Assembly: GCA_031284345.1 (NCBI GenBank)
Contig: JAITAC010000027.1
Location: 1-11,122 of the forward strand
Length of the DNA: 11,122 nucleotides
Source: Holosporaceae bacterium
Lineage (GTDB): Bacteria; Pseudomonadota; Alphaproteobacteria; UBA3830
Direction: 5' to 3'
In this document: positions 1 to 9,000 of the stretch, piece after piece
Numbering within the stretch: position 1 is the first letter of the stretch
Layout of the letters: each line of letters begins with the position of its first letter
The notes under the pieces: generated by a model
Database searches by the model: none
Seen by the model: the letters and a program-made list of their open reading frames with translations, nothing else
What the model was told of the DNA's origin: nothing
Translations under genes and position numbers: made by a program

Positions 1-76
1 ATAATAATTGCCGGACAGCCTCTGGCACAGCGGATTTCGCTACGCTTTCGCATTCTAGCACATAATATAATCGAGT

Positions 77-93
77 GCAGGTGTCACACCTGC
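77..93 (-). repeat. Perfect palindromic hairpin at the tRNA-Gln 3' end
   Basis: Positions 77-93 form an inverted repeat with arms GCAGGTGT and ACACCTGC around one central base. It directly abuts the encoded CCA of the tRNA on the minus strand. It could help end transcription or mark the site for 3' processing. The sequence beyond it (toward position 60) is AT-rich but has no clean T-run, so a standard intrinsic terminator is not demonstrated. The repeat is plain to see; its function is inferred. Confidence 0.45.
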
Positions 94-167
94 TGGCTGG
101 GGAACGTGGATTCGAACCACGGTTACCCGGTCCAGAGCCGGAGGTTCTACCGCTAAACTATTCCCCA
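94..167 (-). tRNA. tRNA-Gln (anticodon CTG)
   Basis: Read on the minus strand this folds into a full cloverleaf of 74 nt. The acceptor stem TGGGGAA pairs with TTCCCCA. The D arm is GTT/AAC around TAGCGGTAG. The anticodon stem is TCCGG/CCGGG (one T-G pair) with loop CTCTGGA. The variable loop is 4 nt, and the T arm is CGTGG/CCACG around TTCGAAT. Loop positions 3-5 give anticodon CTG, which reads CAG (glutamine). The U-G-G-G-G start of the acceptor and the G discriminator are typical of bacterial tRNA-Gln. The 3' CCA is encoded (plus-strand 94-96). Since CTG reads only CAG, the genome should also hold a tRNA-Gln(TTG) for CAA. It diverges from yebC, so it is a separate transcription unit. Confidence 0.96.
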
Positions 168-175
168 AAAGAATG

Positions 176-202
176 TTTATAGATATCACAAAAAATTTAC
201 AA
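176..202 (-). promoter_or_regulatory. Possible tRNA-Gln promoter
   Basis: On the minus strand TATAAA (plus 176-181) matches the sigma70 -10 box at five of six bases. It lies 8 nt before the mature tRNA 5' end, which would give almost no 5' leader. The best -35 match at this spacing is TTGTAA (plus 197-202) with a short 15-nt spacer; TTGCAT at 203-208 is too far, at 21 nt. The -10 position is attractive and the -35 is weak. Confidence 0.3.
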
Positions 203-340
203 ATGCAAGCGCCCTTCTCAACCCCAGTCCAGGGCCGCCTGATGAAAACTTTTAACACTTTTACGCTGAAATATGAGAAAGTCCTAGTTCCATCATTAAT
301 GTGTTACACAAACGAAATAGTAACGGACACAGTTTCGAAT

Positions 341-386
341 ATTTTTGAGAAATTGCGCTTGAAATTTCACCAACGCTCTCAAAAAT
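341..386. repeat. 46-nt imperfect inverted repeat / stem-loop
   Basis: The outer arms ATTTTTGAGA (341-350) and TCTCAAAAAT (377-386) are a perfect 10-bp inverted repeat. After a 4-nt bulge (351-354) the inner parts GCG-C-TTG (355-361) and CAACGC (371-376) also pair, with one bulged C, around a 9-nt loop. On the plus strand only TTTT follows the right arm, so this is at best a weak terminator. On the minus strand no T-run follows. It could be a structured RNA element, a remnant of a repeated palindromic element or a protein-binding site. Confidence 0.55.
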
Positions 387-532
387 TTTCATGAAGCAGC
401 CCTGGAGATCCACTTATACCTGATCCCATTTTGAATTATCCAAATAACTTGCGGAATGCGTGCTGTACCAGTCGCTGTCCAGTCGACAATGGCCAATCAG
501 AGATGGGATCTGGTATTACAACCCTACGGATC

Positions 533-570
533 CTGGAACATACGGGTACTGATTCTGGAACATCCTGATT
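533..570. repeat. Degenerate direct repeat CTGGAACAT...CTGATT
   Basis: CTGGAACAT occurs at 533-541 and again at 555-563. Each copy is followed by CTGATT (549-554 and 565-570), with 7 bp between the two elements in the first copy and 1 bp in the second. The repeat lies in the more GC-rich part of the interval. It may be a decayed tandem repeat or a remnant of coding sequence. No function is evident. Confidence 0.45.
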
Positions 571-700
571 CTGAAGCTTATTTTTCCTACATTTGCAACC
601 CTATAGTTGTGTGCCGGCGCCTCTTCCACCAGTTACCATAATAGCAGAAAAACACAAAATTTTCGTTAGAGGCAAAAAAATATCCGTAAATTAGCGAATT

Positions 701-726
701 TTTAAGGCAATTTTTTAAGGTAATTT
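701..726. repeat. 13-bp tandem direct repeat, two copies
   Basis: TTTAAGGCAATTT (701-713) is followed immediately by TTTAAGGTAATTT (714-726), one mismatch in 13. The second copy ends 6 bp before the TATGAT box at 733-738. Tandem 13-bp units beside a -10-like box are a common arrangement for a regulator's binding sites. In such AT-rich DNA, slippage is an alternative origin. Confidence 0.6.
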
Positions 727-738
727 TGATACTATGAT
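711..738 (+). promoter_or_regulatory. Possible distal promoter toward yebC
   Basis: TATGAT (733-738) matches the -10 consensus at five of six bases. The hexamer 16 nt upstream is TTTTTT (711-716), a poor -35. A very similar arrangement, a T-run followed by TACTATGAT, precedes the surface-protein gene at 10367-10391, which raises the chance that both are real start sites. A transcript from here would begin near 745 and carry a roughly 185-nt leader into yebC, including the palindrome at 756-765. Confidence 0.33.
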
Positions 739-867
739 ATGTGTGGGAATCTGTATTGCGCGCAACAGGAGGGACTAAAAATATAATAAATATGGAGAAT
801 AAGTCTCAGAATCAAGGTCTGCCGTAGTCCGTAGGATGGTGAGATACAAAAATTCATAACTTTTTGG

Positions 868-896
868 TTGAAAAAGTTAGTGATTTTTTAGATAAT
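868..896 (+). promoter_or_regulatory. Sigma70-type promoter of yebC
   Basis: TTGAAA (868-873) and GATAAT (891-896) are separated by exactly 17 nt. Each hexamer is close to consensus (TTGACA / TATAAT). Transcription would start near 903, leaving a leader of about 27 nt that carries the GGAGG ribosome binding site at 921-925. This is the best promoter match in the window. Confidence 0.62.
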
Positions 897-900
897 CACT
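879..900. promoter_or_regulatory. 7-bp inverted repeat over the yebC -10 box (possible operator)
   Basis: AGTGATT (879-885) and AATCACT (894-900) are a perfect inverted repeat with an 8-bp spacer. It covers the end of the promoter spacer and overlaps the -10 hexamer, so a dimeric repressor bound here would block RNA polymerase. No regulator family can be named from the sequence. A chance repeat in AT-rich DNA is possible. Confidence 0.35.
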
Positions 901-929
901 ACATCGTTCTATAAAAATTTGGAGGCGGC

Positions 930-1673
930 ATGTCTGGGCATTCACAATTTAAAAATATTATGTACCGAAAAGGGGCTCAGGACGCCAGAAAAGCAAAGAT
1001 TTTTTCTAAAATTTCCCGAGAAATTACCGTCGCCATAAAGGAAGGTAGCTCAGATCCGGAATGTAACAGCCGATTGCGATCTGCACTCATAAGCGCGAGA
1101 TCCGAAAATATGCCGAAGGATAACGTCGACAGAGCCATAAAAAAAGCCATTGGGGGAGACGCCGGAGTCGATTATCAGTCGGTTCGGTACGAAGGATACG
1201 GTCCGGGAGGAGTCGCCATCATTGTAGAGGGGCTGACGGATAACAAAAATAGAACTGCTCCCGAAGTTAGATCTGCGTTTGCGAAGTTTGCCGGGAGTCT
1301 GGGGGAAGCCAACAGTGTTAGTTTTCAATTTGATCACGTTGGTTATATATTATATAATGCGAAAGTCGCGTCCGAAGATGAAATTTTTGAGGCGGCCATC
1401 GATGCAGGTGCCGCAGATATAATCTACGGAGATAATAGCTTCGAAATTATTTGTCCTATGGAACAATTATCAACGGTAAGGGATGCGCTGGCTAAAAAAT
1501 TCGGTGAACCGGCCGAAGCTTGCGTCACTTGGAAGCCAAAAAATACCGTTCCCGTAGATGCAGAAACCGCCAAAACGTTACTAAAATTAATTGATTTATT
1601 GGAGGATAATGATGATATACAGTCAGTAGTAGCAAATTTTGAACTCCCGGATGAATTTGTCGATCTATGTTAG
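930..1673 (+). CDS. yebC: YebC/PmpR (TACO1) family protein
   Basis: This 247-residue protein matches the YebC family along its whole length (family members are about 240-250 residues). Hallmarks are GHS at residues 3-5, [13 protein letters not shown] at 61-73, [10 protein letters not shown] at 87-96, TDNKNRT at 103-109, [10 protein letters not shown] at 117-126 and the C-terminal [11 protein letters not shown] at 228-238. Members were long annotated as DNA-binding regulators (PmpR). More recent work on bacterial YebC and mitochondrial TACO1 supports a role on the ribosome, relieving stalls at difficult sequences such as proline runs. Both views are family knowledge and cannot be decided here. 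It has no signal peptide or membrane segment, so it is cytoplasmic. The ATG is supported by GGAGG at 921-925, four nt upstream (a short gap), and by the conserved M-x-GHS start. In many alphaproteobacteria yebC sits near ruvCAB; here it precedes rpoB, about 200 bp apart on the same strand. Confidence 0.97.
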   Translation: MSGHSQFKNIMYRKGAQDARKAKIFSKISREITVAIKEGSSDPECNSRLRSALISARSENMPKDNVDRAIKKAIGGDAGVDYQSVRYEGYGPGGVAIIVEGLTDNKNRTAPEVRSAFAKFAGSLGEANSVSFQFDHVGYILYNAKVASEDEIFEAAIDAGAADIIYGDNSFEIICPMEQLSTVRDALAKKFGEPAEACVTWKPKNTVPVDAETAKTLLKLIDLLEDNDDIQSVVANFELPDEFVDLC

Positions 1674-1809
1674 AAATAAATTTTGCGCAAATTTTATATT
1701 TCTATAATAATTAGTATTGAATTACATCTTTTGTTCTGCTACTAATTGGATTGGTTAGCGTGAGTCTTATTTTTGTTGCAGCCATTCGTATTTTATGGAC
1801 TGTGTATTG

Positions 1810-1838
1810 TTGCTAGCATGCATGTCTTTAGTTATATG
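1810..1838 (+). promoter_or_regulatory. Possible rpoBC promoter
   Basis: TTGCTA (1810-1815) and TATATG (1833-1838) each match the sigma70 hexamers at four of six bases, with a 17-nt spacer. Transcription would start near 1845 and leave a roughly 30-nt leader with GAGG at 1863-1866. The 200-bp gap after yebC leaves room for a promoter. Other weak matches exist in this AT-rich gap (for example TTGAAT at 1717), and read-through from yebC is also possible because no clear terminator separates them. Confidence 0.33.
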
Positions 1839-1873
1839 GTCTATTTCGAATTAATTTTTGCAGAGGTCGCGAT

Positions 1874-4800
1874 ATGGTCAGAACGTTCACTGAGCGGAAA
1901 AGATTTAGAAAAAGTTTCGGGCGCATTAGAGAAGTGGCAACATTGCCAAATCTTATCGAGTTACAAAAAAAATCCTATGAAAGTTTCTTGCATTCCGAAA
2001 AAATAGAAAACATAAGAGCGGATATAGGATTGCTGGAGGCCTTCAATGATACCTTCCCCATACGCGATTCCGCTGGAAAAGCGCAAATCGACTTTTGCGG
2101 ATATCATTTTGACGAGCCTAAGTATACCGTAGATGAGTGTCGCAATCATGGTTTAACTTTTGCTGCCTTCCTGAGAGCGGTTTTTCGTTTGGTGGTTTGG
2201 TGCAACGATGAAGAAACCGGCGAAAGAGTCATTAAGGACATAAAAGAGCAGGATGTATACATATGCGATCTCCCCCTGATGACCAATGACGGTACATTTA
2301 TCGTAAACGGAACAGAGCGTGTCATTGTTTCCCAGATGCAACGCTCTCCGGGAGTATTTTTTGATCACGATAATGGGAAAACCCACACGTCCGGGAAATA
2401 TCTTTTTGCTGCTCACATAATTCCCTATAAAGGGGCCTGGCTGGATTTCGAATTCGACGCCAAAGATTTAATCTGCATTAGGATAGATCGCAAAAGGAAA
2501 ATGTTGGTTTCGACGCTGCTAATGGCTCTTGAATCTGCCAAAACAGAGGAAGAAAGGGCGAAAAATCCCCAGAAAGAGTTCAAATCTTCAGAAATTCAAG
2601 GAATGGATCGGGAAGAAATTTTATCTTACTTTTATGAGCACTATGAAATAAAACGCAATAAAAACGGTATGCTCTCAACGGACTATAATCCGAGGTACTG
2701 GAAAGGCGTAAAATTGGAGAAGGATCTCATAAATGCAAAAACTGGAAATGTTGCGGTTGCCGCAGGCGAAAAAATCACCTCTCGAATGGCCCAAAAGCTC
2801 AAGGAAGACGGACTCGAAGAAATAGTGGTATTTCAGGAAGATCTGGTGGGGAAATACAATGCGCTGGATGTCATTGACGAAAGTAACGGCGTTGTAATAG
2901 CTGAGGCCGGTGATGAGCTGACGGAAAATTTAATTAACAAAATCATAGAGTGGGGAACGAAACTTGCAGTTTTGCGCATAGACTACACCGAAATAGGTGG
3001 GTACATAAGGAATACGTTAGCGGTTGACAAATGTAACTGTCGTGAAGAAGCATTGATCGAGTTATTCCGGGTGATGCGTCCAGGAGAGCCGCCAACAGTA
3101 GACAGTGCTCAGGAAGTTTTCAACAATTTATTTTTCAACAAAGATCGCTATGATCTTTCTTCCGTTGGTCGAATGAAAATCAACGAAAGAATTGGAGTCG
3201 ACAAGCCGGAAAGTTTTGGGACTCTCACCAAAGATGATATTCTCCGTATCATTAAGATATTGCATAAACTGAAGGACGGTATTGGTTCCATTGACGACAT
3301 TGACAATTTGGCCAATAGGCGAGTTCGTTCCGTTGGTGAGCTGCTGGAAAATCAATTTCGCATCGGATTGATACGGATGGAGCGTGCTATTCGGGAGCGG
3401 ATTAGTTCCATTGATGTGGAAAATGCTGTTCCCAACGACATTATCAATGCGAAGCCGGTTTCGTCAGCCATAAGGGAATTTTTTGGATTATCGCAGCTTT
3501 CGCAGTTTATGGATCAGACTAATCCTCTGGCGGAAATTACCCACAAAAGACGCATTTCTGCTCTTGGTCCTGGTGGATTGACCCGCGACAGAGCCGGATT
3601 CGACGTTCGTGACGTTCATCCGACTCATTATGGTCGCATATGCCCGATTGAAACTCCAGAAGGGCAAAACATTGGTCTTATAAATTCTCTGGCGATATTT
3701 GCCCGCATCAATCGCTATGGATTCATCGAGACTCCATATCGGCGAGTGGTGAATAATAGAGTGACGGATGAGGTGCTATACCTTTCGGCAATGGAAGAAG
3801 TGAAACATACAATTGCCCAGGCAAATTCTGCTCTGACTGCCGACGGTAGATTTAAGGACGAATTCGTGAGTTGCCGCAAGGGCGGAGATTTCGTTAATGC
3901 TCCGAGGGATACCATTGATTATATGGACGTATCTCCGAAGCAGACCATATCGATAGCTGCGGCTTTAATTCCGTTTTTGGAGAACGACGATGCCAGCCGT
4001 GCCCTCATGGGAGCGAACATGCAACGACAAGCGGTTCCTCTGCTCAGAGCGCAGGCGCCTTTGGTGGGAACCGGCATGGAGTCAGTGGTAGCAAACGATT
4101 CCGGAGTTGCGGTATTGGCCAAAAAGGACGGAATTGTCGATCAGGTGGACGCCGATCGCATTGTGGTGCGTTCCATAGGAAGTGATTCGCAGGTAGGTGT
4201 GGATATTTACAATCTCAGAAAATACAAAAGATCCAACCACAGTACCTGCCTTAATCAAAAGCCGCTGGTGAAAAAAGGCGATATGGTTAAGATGGGTAAC
4301 ATCATTGCAGATGGAGCCGGCACAGATATCGGTGAATTAGCTCTGGGGCACAATGTTTTGGTCGGATTCATGCTGTGGCATGGCGGCACATTCGAGGATG
4401 CTATTATCATTTCAGAGCGCCTAGTACAGGAAGATTATTTCACTTCTGTTCACATTGAAGAATTCGAAGTAATGGCTCGAGATACTAAATTGGGCAACGA
4501 AGAAATTACGCGTGATATACCAAATGTTTCGGATGACTCATTGAAAAATCTCGATGAATCTGGAATTGTGCACATCGGAGCCGAAGTCCAAGCGGGAGAC
4601 ATACTGGTCGGTAAGGTTACACCGAAGAGCGAGTCCGCCATGACTCCTGAGGAAAAGCTCCTGCGGGCGATTTTTGGTGAAAGAGCGGCCGATGTTAAGG
4701 ACTCCTCTCTGCGAGTTCCTCCGGGAGTGCGCGGTACCGTGGTCGACGTCAAAATTTTTTCCAGAAGTGGCGTCGAAAAAGACGAAAGAGCCATCGCCAT

Positions 4801-6055
4801 CGAGCGAAAAGAAATCGAATCCTATAAAAATGATTTCGATGTGGAAAGAAAAATCATAGAAGACGTTTACTATCGCAGACTGAAAGATATGCTACTGAAT
4901 CAAGTGGTTCGCACGGCTCCGGCGAGGTGTAAAAATGCCGAAATTAGCGAAGATTATCTGAATTCCATGACAAAAGGTCAGTGGAGGCAGATAGTGGTCG
5001 ATAGTAAAGATGTAGCTGCAGATATTGCTAGTTTACATGCCGATTTCAACGTGATTTTATCCAATCTTCAGAAAGCTTTTGAGGAAAAAGTCGAAAAACT
5101 TCAGCGCGGCGACGAGCTTCCTCCGGGAGTTTTGAAAACCATAAAGGTTTATGTGGCCGATAAACGCAAGCTGCAGCCGGGAGATAAATTGGCCGGAAGA
5201 CACGGCAATAAAGGCATTGTCTCGAAAATTCTTCCGGTAGAAGATATGCCACATTTGGAAGACGGAACTCCGCTGGACATAATATTAAATCCACTGGGAG
5301 TGACGTCGCGCATGAATGTTGGCCAGATTTTGGAAACCCATCTTGGATGGGCGTCAAAGGGATTGGGGAAAAAAGTTCGGCAGGTTATTGAAAAAGCGCA
5401 ATCCGATGAAGAGCTTCTAAGAAATTTGCGAGCTCAATTGAAGGACATCTATGACTCTCCGGAGGACAGAAAAGATCTGGATGATTTGTCCGACTATGAG
5501 TTGGCGGAAATGGCGTCCAATGTGGTGGACGGTATACCTGTCGCAACTCCGGTGTTTGATGGAGCTCGGGAGGACGAAATCGTCAAGGTTTTGGAAAAAG
5601 CTGGCTTTGACTCGTCCGGTCAGGTGACTCTTATAGACGGGCGCAGCGGTACTCCGTTTGATAGAAAAGTAACGGTCGGATGCATATACATACTTAAACT
5701 ACACCATATGGTCGATGATAAGATTCATGCTCGTTCCATAGGTCCGTACAGTTTGGTAACACAGCAGCCTCTTGGCGGAAAAGCACAGTTTGGTGGTCAA
5801 AGATTTGGAGAAATGGAGGTGTGGGCCCTACAGGCCTATGGTGCCGCCTACACGCTGCAGGAAATCCTAACGGTCAAATCAGACGATGTTACTGGTAGAA
5901 CAAAAGCTTACGAATCCATTATCAAAGGAGACGAAAATATCGTGCCAGGAATACCCGAATCCTTCAATGTGCTCATGAAGGAATTGTGCGGACTGGGACT
6001 TAATTTCGAATTTCAGCAAGATGTGGTTGATAAAGAAATGGAATCTGATATATAG
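1874..6055 (+). CDS. rpoB: DNA-directed RNA polymerase subunit beta
   Basis: This is the beta subunit of RNA polymerase, which forms one side of the active-site cleft and holds the rifampicin pocket. At 1393 residues it is slightly longer than the E. coli protein (1342) and typical of alphaproteobacteria. The N-terminal [13 protein letters not shown] is the usual alphaproteobacterial opening. The segment [20 protein letters not shown] is in the first lobe. The fork and rifampicin region shows [20 protein letters not shown] with D547, H557 and S562, equivalent to E. coli D516, H526 and S531, so no classical resistance change is seen at these positions. [12 protein letters not shown] near 1103-1114 contains K1105, equivalent to active-site K1065. 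The C-terminal clamp-anchor region is complete. ATG 1874 has GAGG 7 nt upstream, and an in-frame stop at 1829 leaves no earlier ATG. rpoC follows after 9 bp. Unusually, rplJ and rplL are not directly upstream; yebC is. Confidence 0.99.
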   Translation: MVRTFTERKRFRKSFGRIREVATLPNLIELQKKSYESFLHSEKIENIRADIGLLEAFNDTFPIRDSAGKAQIDFCGYHFDEPKYTVDECRNHGLTFAAFLRAVFRLVVWCNDEETGERVIKDIKEQDVYICDLPLMTNDGTFIVNGTERVIVSQMQRSPGVFFDHDNGKTHTSGKYLFAAHIIPYKGAWLDFEFDAKDLICIRIDRKRKMLVSTLLMALESAKTEEERAKNPQKEFKSSEIQGMDREEILSYFYEHYEIKRNKNGMLSTDYNPRYWKGVKLEKDLINAKTGNVAVAAGEKITSRMAQKLKEDGLEEIVVFQEDLVGKYNALDVIDESNGVVIAEAGDELTENLINKIIEWGTKLAVLRIDYTEIGGYIRNTLAVDKCNCREEALIELFRVMRPGEPPTVDSAQEVFNNLFFNKDRYDLSSVGRMKINERIGVDKPESFGTLTKDDILRIIKILHKLKDGIGSIDDIDNLANRRVRSVGELLENQFRIGLIRMERAIRERISSIDVENAVPNDIINAKPVSSAIREFFGLSQLSQFMDQTNPLAEITHKRRISALGPGGLTRDRAGFDVRDVHPTHYGRICPIETPEGQNIGLINSLAIFARINRYGFIETPYRRVVNNRVTDEVLYLSAMEEVKHTIAQANSALTADGRFKDEFVSCRKGGDFVNAPRDTIDYMDVSPKQTISIAAALIPFLENDDASRALMGANMQRQAVPLLRAQAPLVGTGMESVVANDSGVAVLAKKDGIVDQVDADRIVVRSIGSDSQVGVDIYNLRKYKRSNHSTCLNQKPLVKKGDMVKMGNIIADGAGTDIGELALGHNVLVGFMLWHGGTFEDAIIISERLVQEDYFTSVHIEEFEVMARDTKLGNEEITRDIPNVSDDSLKNLDESGIVHIGAEVQAGDILVGKVTPKSESAMTPEEKLLRAIFGERAADVKDSSLRVPPGVRGTVVDVKIFSRSGVEKDERAIAIERKEIESYKNDFDVERKIIEDVYYRRLKDMLLNQVVRTAPARCKNAEISEDYLNSMTKGQWRQIVVDSKDVAADIASLHADFNVILSNLQKAFEEKVEKLQRGDELPPGVLKTIKVYVADKRKLQPGDKLAGRHGNKGIVSKILPVEDMPHLEDGTPLDIILNPLGVTSRMNVGQILETHLGWASKGLGKKVRQVIEKAQSDEELLRNLRAQLKDIYDSPEDRKDLDDLSDYELAEMASNVVDGIPVATPVFDGAREDEIVKVLEKAGFDSSGQVTLIDGRSGTPFDRKVTVGCIYILKLHHMVDDKIHARSIGPYSLVTQQPLGGKAQFGGQRFGEMEVWALQAYGAAYTLQEILTVKSDDVTGRTKAYESIIKGDENIVPGIPESFNVLMKELCGLGLNFEFQQDVVDKEMESDI

Positions 6056-6058
6056 GGA
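6054..6058 (+). promoter_or_regulatory. rpoC ribosome binding site overlapping the rpoB stop
   Basis: AGGGA begins inside the rpoB TAG stop and ends 6 nt before the rpoC ATG. It is the only Shine-Dalgarno-like sequence in the 9-bp gap. Ribosomes ending rpoB would sit on it, which suggests translational coupling to help keep the two subunits near equal amounts. The coupling is inferred from position. Confidence 0.5.
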
Positions 6059-6064
6059 AATATT

Positions 6065-9000
6065 ATGTCAAATCAGTTGCAGAAAATTTTTGGACAGATC
6101 AGTAATTTAAACAGTTTTGATGCCATTAAGGTTTCGATCTCCAGTCCGGATCGCATAAGATCCTGGTCCTTTGGCGAAGTAAAAAAACCCGAAACCATAA
6201 ACTATAGAACTTTTAAACCAGAAAGAGACGGCCTGTTCTGTTCGCGCATATTTGGTCCCGTAAAAGATTATGAATGCCTCTGCGGTAAATACAAACGAAT
6301 GAAATATCGCGGTGTAATTTGCGAAAAATGCGGTGTTGAAGTAACGCTTTCCAAAGTAAGGCGTGAGCGCATGGGGCATATCGAATTGGCGTCGCCGGTG
6401 GCTCATATTTGGTTTACAAAATCTCCACCGAGCAGGATTGCGCTGCTGCTGGACATCACCTCCAGCGAAATGGATAGAATTCTGTATTTTGAGGACTACG
6501 TGGTGATAGATCCCGGCATGACTCCACTGAAGCAATATCAGTTGCTCAGCGAAGATGAATATTATAAGGCGCAGGATGATTACGGTGAAGACGCGTTTGC
6601 CGCTGATATCGGAGCCGAAGCGCTGCACTCCATGCTATCCCACATCGATCTGAAAAAAGAAAAAGAAATAATGCGTCTGGAGCTAAAATCCGTTAATTCG
6701 GATATGAAACGCCGTCGTTTGGTGAAGCGTTTAAAATTGGTGGAAGCTTTTTTAAATTCCGGTACGCGACCAGAGTGGATGATAATGCATTGTATCCCGG
6801 TTATTCCTCCGGAATTGCGTCCGCTGGTGCCGTTAGACGGCGGAAGATTTGCCACATCCGATTTAAATGACCTCTATCGTCGCGTCATTAATAGAAATAA
6901 TCGCCTACGAAGATTGCTGGAACTGAAAGCTCCGGAAATAATCGTAAAAAATGAAAAAAGGATGCTGCAGGAATCCGTTGATGCCCTCTTCGACAATGGC
7001 CGTAGGGGAAAAGTCATTACGGGTACTGGCAAAAGGCCGCTGAAATCGCTTTCGGATATGCTGCGCGGAAAACAAGGACGCTTTCGCCAAAATCTTCTGG
7101 GAAAGCGTGTGGATTATTCTGGACGTTCCGTCATCGTTGTGGGGCCAGAGTTAAAATTGCACCAGTGTGGGATTCCGAAAAAAATGGCTCTGGAACTGTT
7201 TCAGCCGTTTATTTATTCGCGATTGGAAAGATATGGTCTAGCAACTACTCTGAAAGCCGCCAAGCGGATGGTAGAAAAAGAACGTTCGGAAGTTTGGGAT
7301 ATTTTAGAAGAGGTTATAAAGGAGCATCCTGTTCTCTTGAACCGTGCGCCAACGCTGCATCGACTTGGGATTCAAGCATTTGAGCCGGTTTTGGTGGAAG
7401 GAAAAGCCATAAAGCTACATCCGCTGGTTTGTACGGCTTTCAACGCGGATTTTGATGGAGATCAAATGGCAGTGCATGTGCCGTTGTCTTTGGAAGCCCA
7501 GCTGGAGTCGAGGGTGCTGATGATGTCCACCAATAATATTTTGAGTCCCTCCAGTGGTCGCCCGATTATTCTTCCCACCAAGGACATAACGTTGGGAATA
7601 TATTATCTGACCATGGAGAAAGCCGGCGAGAAAGGAGAGAATATGATTTTTTCTTCTGTGGGCGAGATTGAGCACGCGCTGGAGGCGAAGATTGTGTGTC
7701 TTCATGCGAAAATAAAAGCAAGGTACCATCAAATTCAGCCGGATGGTTCCCGCAAGGCCATTACCGTTGATACGACTCCGGGACGTATGATTTTATCTCA
7801 GCTGTTGCCGAAGCATCCTGGGATAGATTTCAGTCTTGTTAACAAATTAATGACCAACAAGGAGGCGGCATCTGTTGTGGAGACGGTGTATCGTGTCTGC
7901 GGGCAGAAAAGTGCCGTAATTTTTTCCGATAAATTGAAGGACCTAGGATTTTTATATTCCACTAAATCAGGGATTTCCTATGGGAAAGACGACCTAGTTA
8001 TTCCCAGCAGCAAAAAGGAAATTGTCAGGCAGACCAAGTCGATTGTGGCTGAATATGAGAAGCAATACATGGACGGACTCATTACTGCGGGCGAACGCTA
8101 TAACAAAGTAGTTGACGCCTGGGACGTCTGCAGCGATAAGGTTGCCGATGCCATGATGAAGCAGATATCGAAAATAGAAGTTGGGGTTCCGGTGAATCCG
8201 ATTTATATGATGGCCCATTCGGGTGCTCGAGGATCCATAACCCAGATGCGCCAAGTGGCAGGTATGAGGGGATTGATGGCCAAGCCGTCCGGTGAAATCA
8301 TTGAGACTCCGATTATTTCTAATTTCAAGGAAGGGCTAACGGTTTTGGAGTATTTTACATCCACACACGGAGCCAGAAAAGGTATGGCCGATACGGCTCT
8401 CAAGACTTCGAATTCCGGATATCTCACACGTCGTTTGGTGGACGTTGCCCAGGACTGCGTTATTGTTAAGGATGACTGTGGCACTCAAAATGGCATTTTA
8501 ATTCGCGACATTATTTCTGGTGGTGATGTAATTTCTCCGTTGTCGGAAAGGGTGTTGGGGAGGACAGTCGTGAACGATGTGCTAGATCCGTTGACCAGAA
8601 ATGTTATTGTGAGTGCGGGAGAGTTGGTTGATGAAAAGCTTGTTAAGAAGATAGAAGAGGCGGGAGTAAACGAAATTCGCATTAGATCTGTGCTCACCTG
8701 CGAATGTAAGGACGGCATATGTGCTTCTTGTTATGGCCGAGATCTTGCTCGTGGTGTTAAGGTAAGTATTGGGGAAGCGGTTGGTGTAATTGCTGCTCAG
8801 TCTATTGGAGAGCCTGGCACACAGCTTACTATGCGTACGTTTCACATTGGAGGTACGGCGCAGAAGGGAGCGGAGATGTCTTCCGTAGACGCCACTTACG
8901 ATGGCACTGTTTTAATTCGGGACGGAAAGATGGTGACCAACAGCGAGGGCTACAGCATTGTAATGAACAGAAGTGCTGAGGTTGTTATTTTGGACGACAA

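Larger units (their letters stand above)
168..929. other. Gene-poor interval between tRNA-Gln and yebC
   Basis: About 760 bp with no convincing protein gene. The longest open frames (plus 173-394, 73 codons; plus 456-641, 61 codons) lack a proper ribosome binding site and resemble no family I know. I looked for hallmark motifs of tmRNA, RNase P RNA, SRP RNA and common riboswitches and saw none. Roughly 400-640 looks more GC-rich than its flanks, and 640-800 is strongly AT-rich. Items listed separately are a long stem-loop (341-386), short direct repeats (533-570), a 13-bp tandem repeat (701-726), a possible promoter (711-738) and the yebC promoter (868-896). The stretch 756-765 is a perfect palindrome, TTGCGCGCAA, followed by AGGAGGG at 767-773. 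That purine run is 18 nt from the next ATG (792), too far for ordinary initiation. Confidence 0.6.

Noticed and set aside
1..93. Open frames at the left edge on both strands
   Set aside because: Too short to judge. The plus frame runs on through the tRNA antisense and the minus frame leaves the window. Neither resembles a known protein end.
55..258. 67-codon minus-strand frame
   Set aside because: It covers the tRNA-Gln gene and has no ribosome binding site.
261..392. 43-codon minus-strand frame starting MKIFESVGE with AGGG 7 nt upstream
   Set aside because: The only support is a weak ribosome binding site. It lies across the inverted repeat and matches nothing I recognise.
173..394. 73-codon plus-strand frame
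   Set aside because: No Shine-Dalgarno sequence, no recognisable protein features, and it runs through the 341-386 stem-loop.
456..641. 61-codon plus-strand frame
   Set aside because: No ribosome binding site, and its content reflects the short direct repeats rather than a plausible protein.
792..827. 11-codon frame after AGGAGGG
   Set aside because: The purine run is 18 nt from the ATG, too far for normal initiation. Mentioned only as part of a possible leader.
1678..1694. Small stem AAATTT-TGCGC-AAATTT after yebC as a terminator
   Set aside because: The stem is all A-T and no clear T-run follows, so it would be very unstable.
1773..2006. 77-codon plus-strand frame across the rpoB start
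   Set aside because: It overlaps the conserved rpoB N-terminus in another frame and has no supporting signals.
3500..3560. Possible natural rifampicin resistance
   Set aside because: The key residues D547, H557 and S562 are the sensitive forms. Only neighbouring positions differ from E. coli (for example T for N518).
6107..6628. 173-codon minus-strand frame inside rpoC
   Set aside because: An antisense shadow of a highly conserved gene, with no independent start signals.
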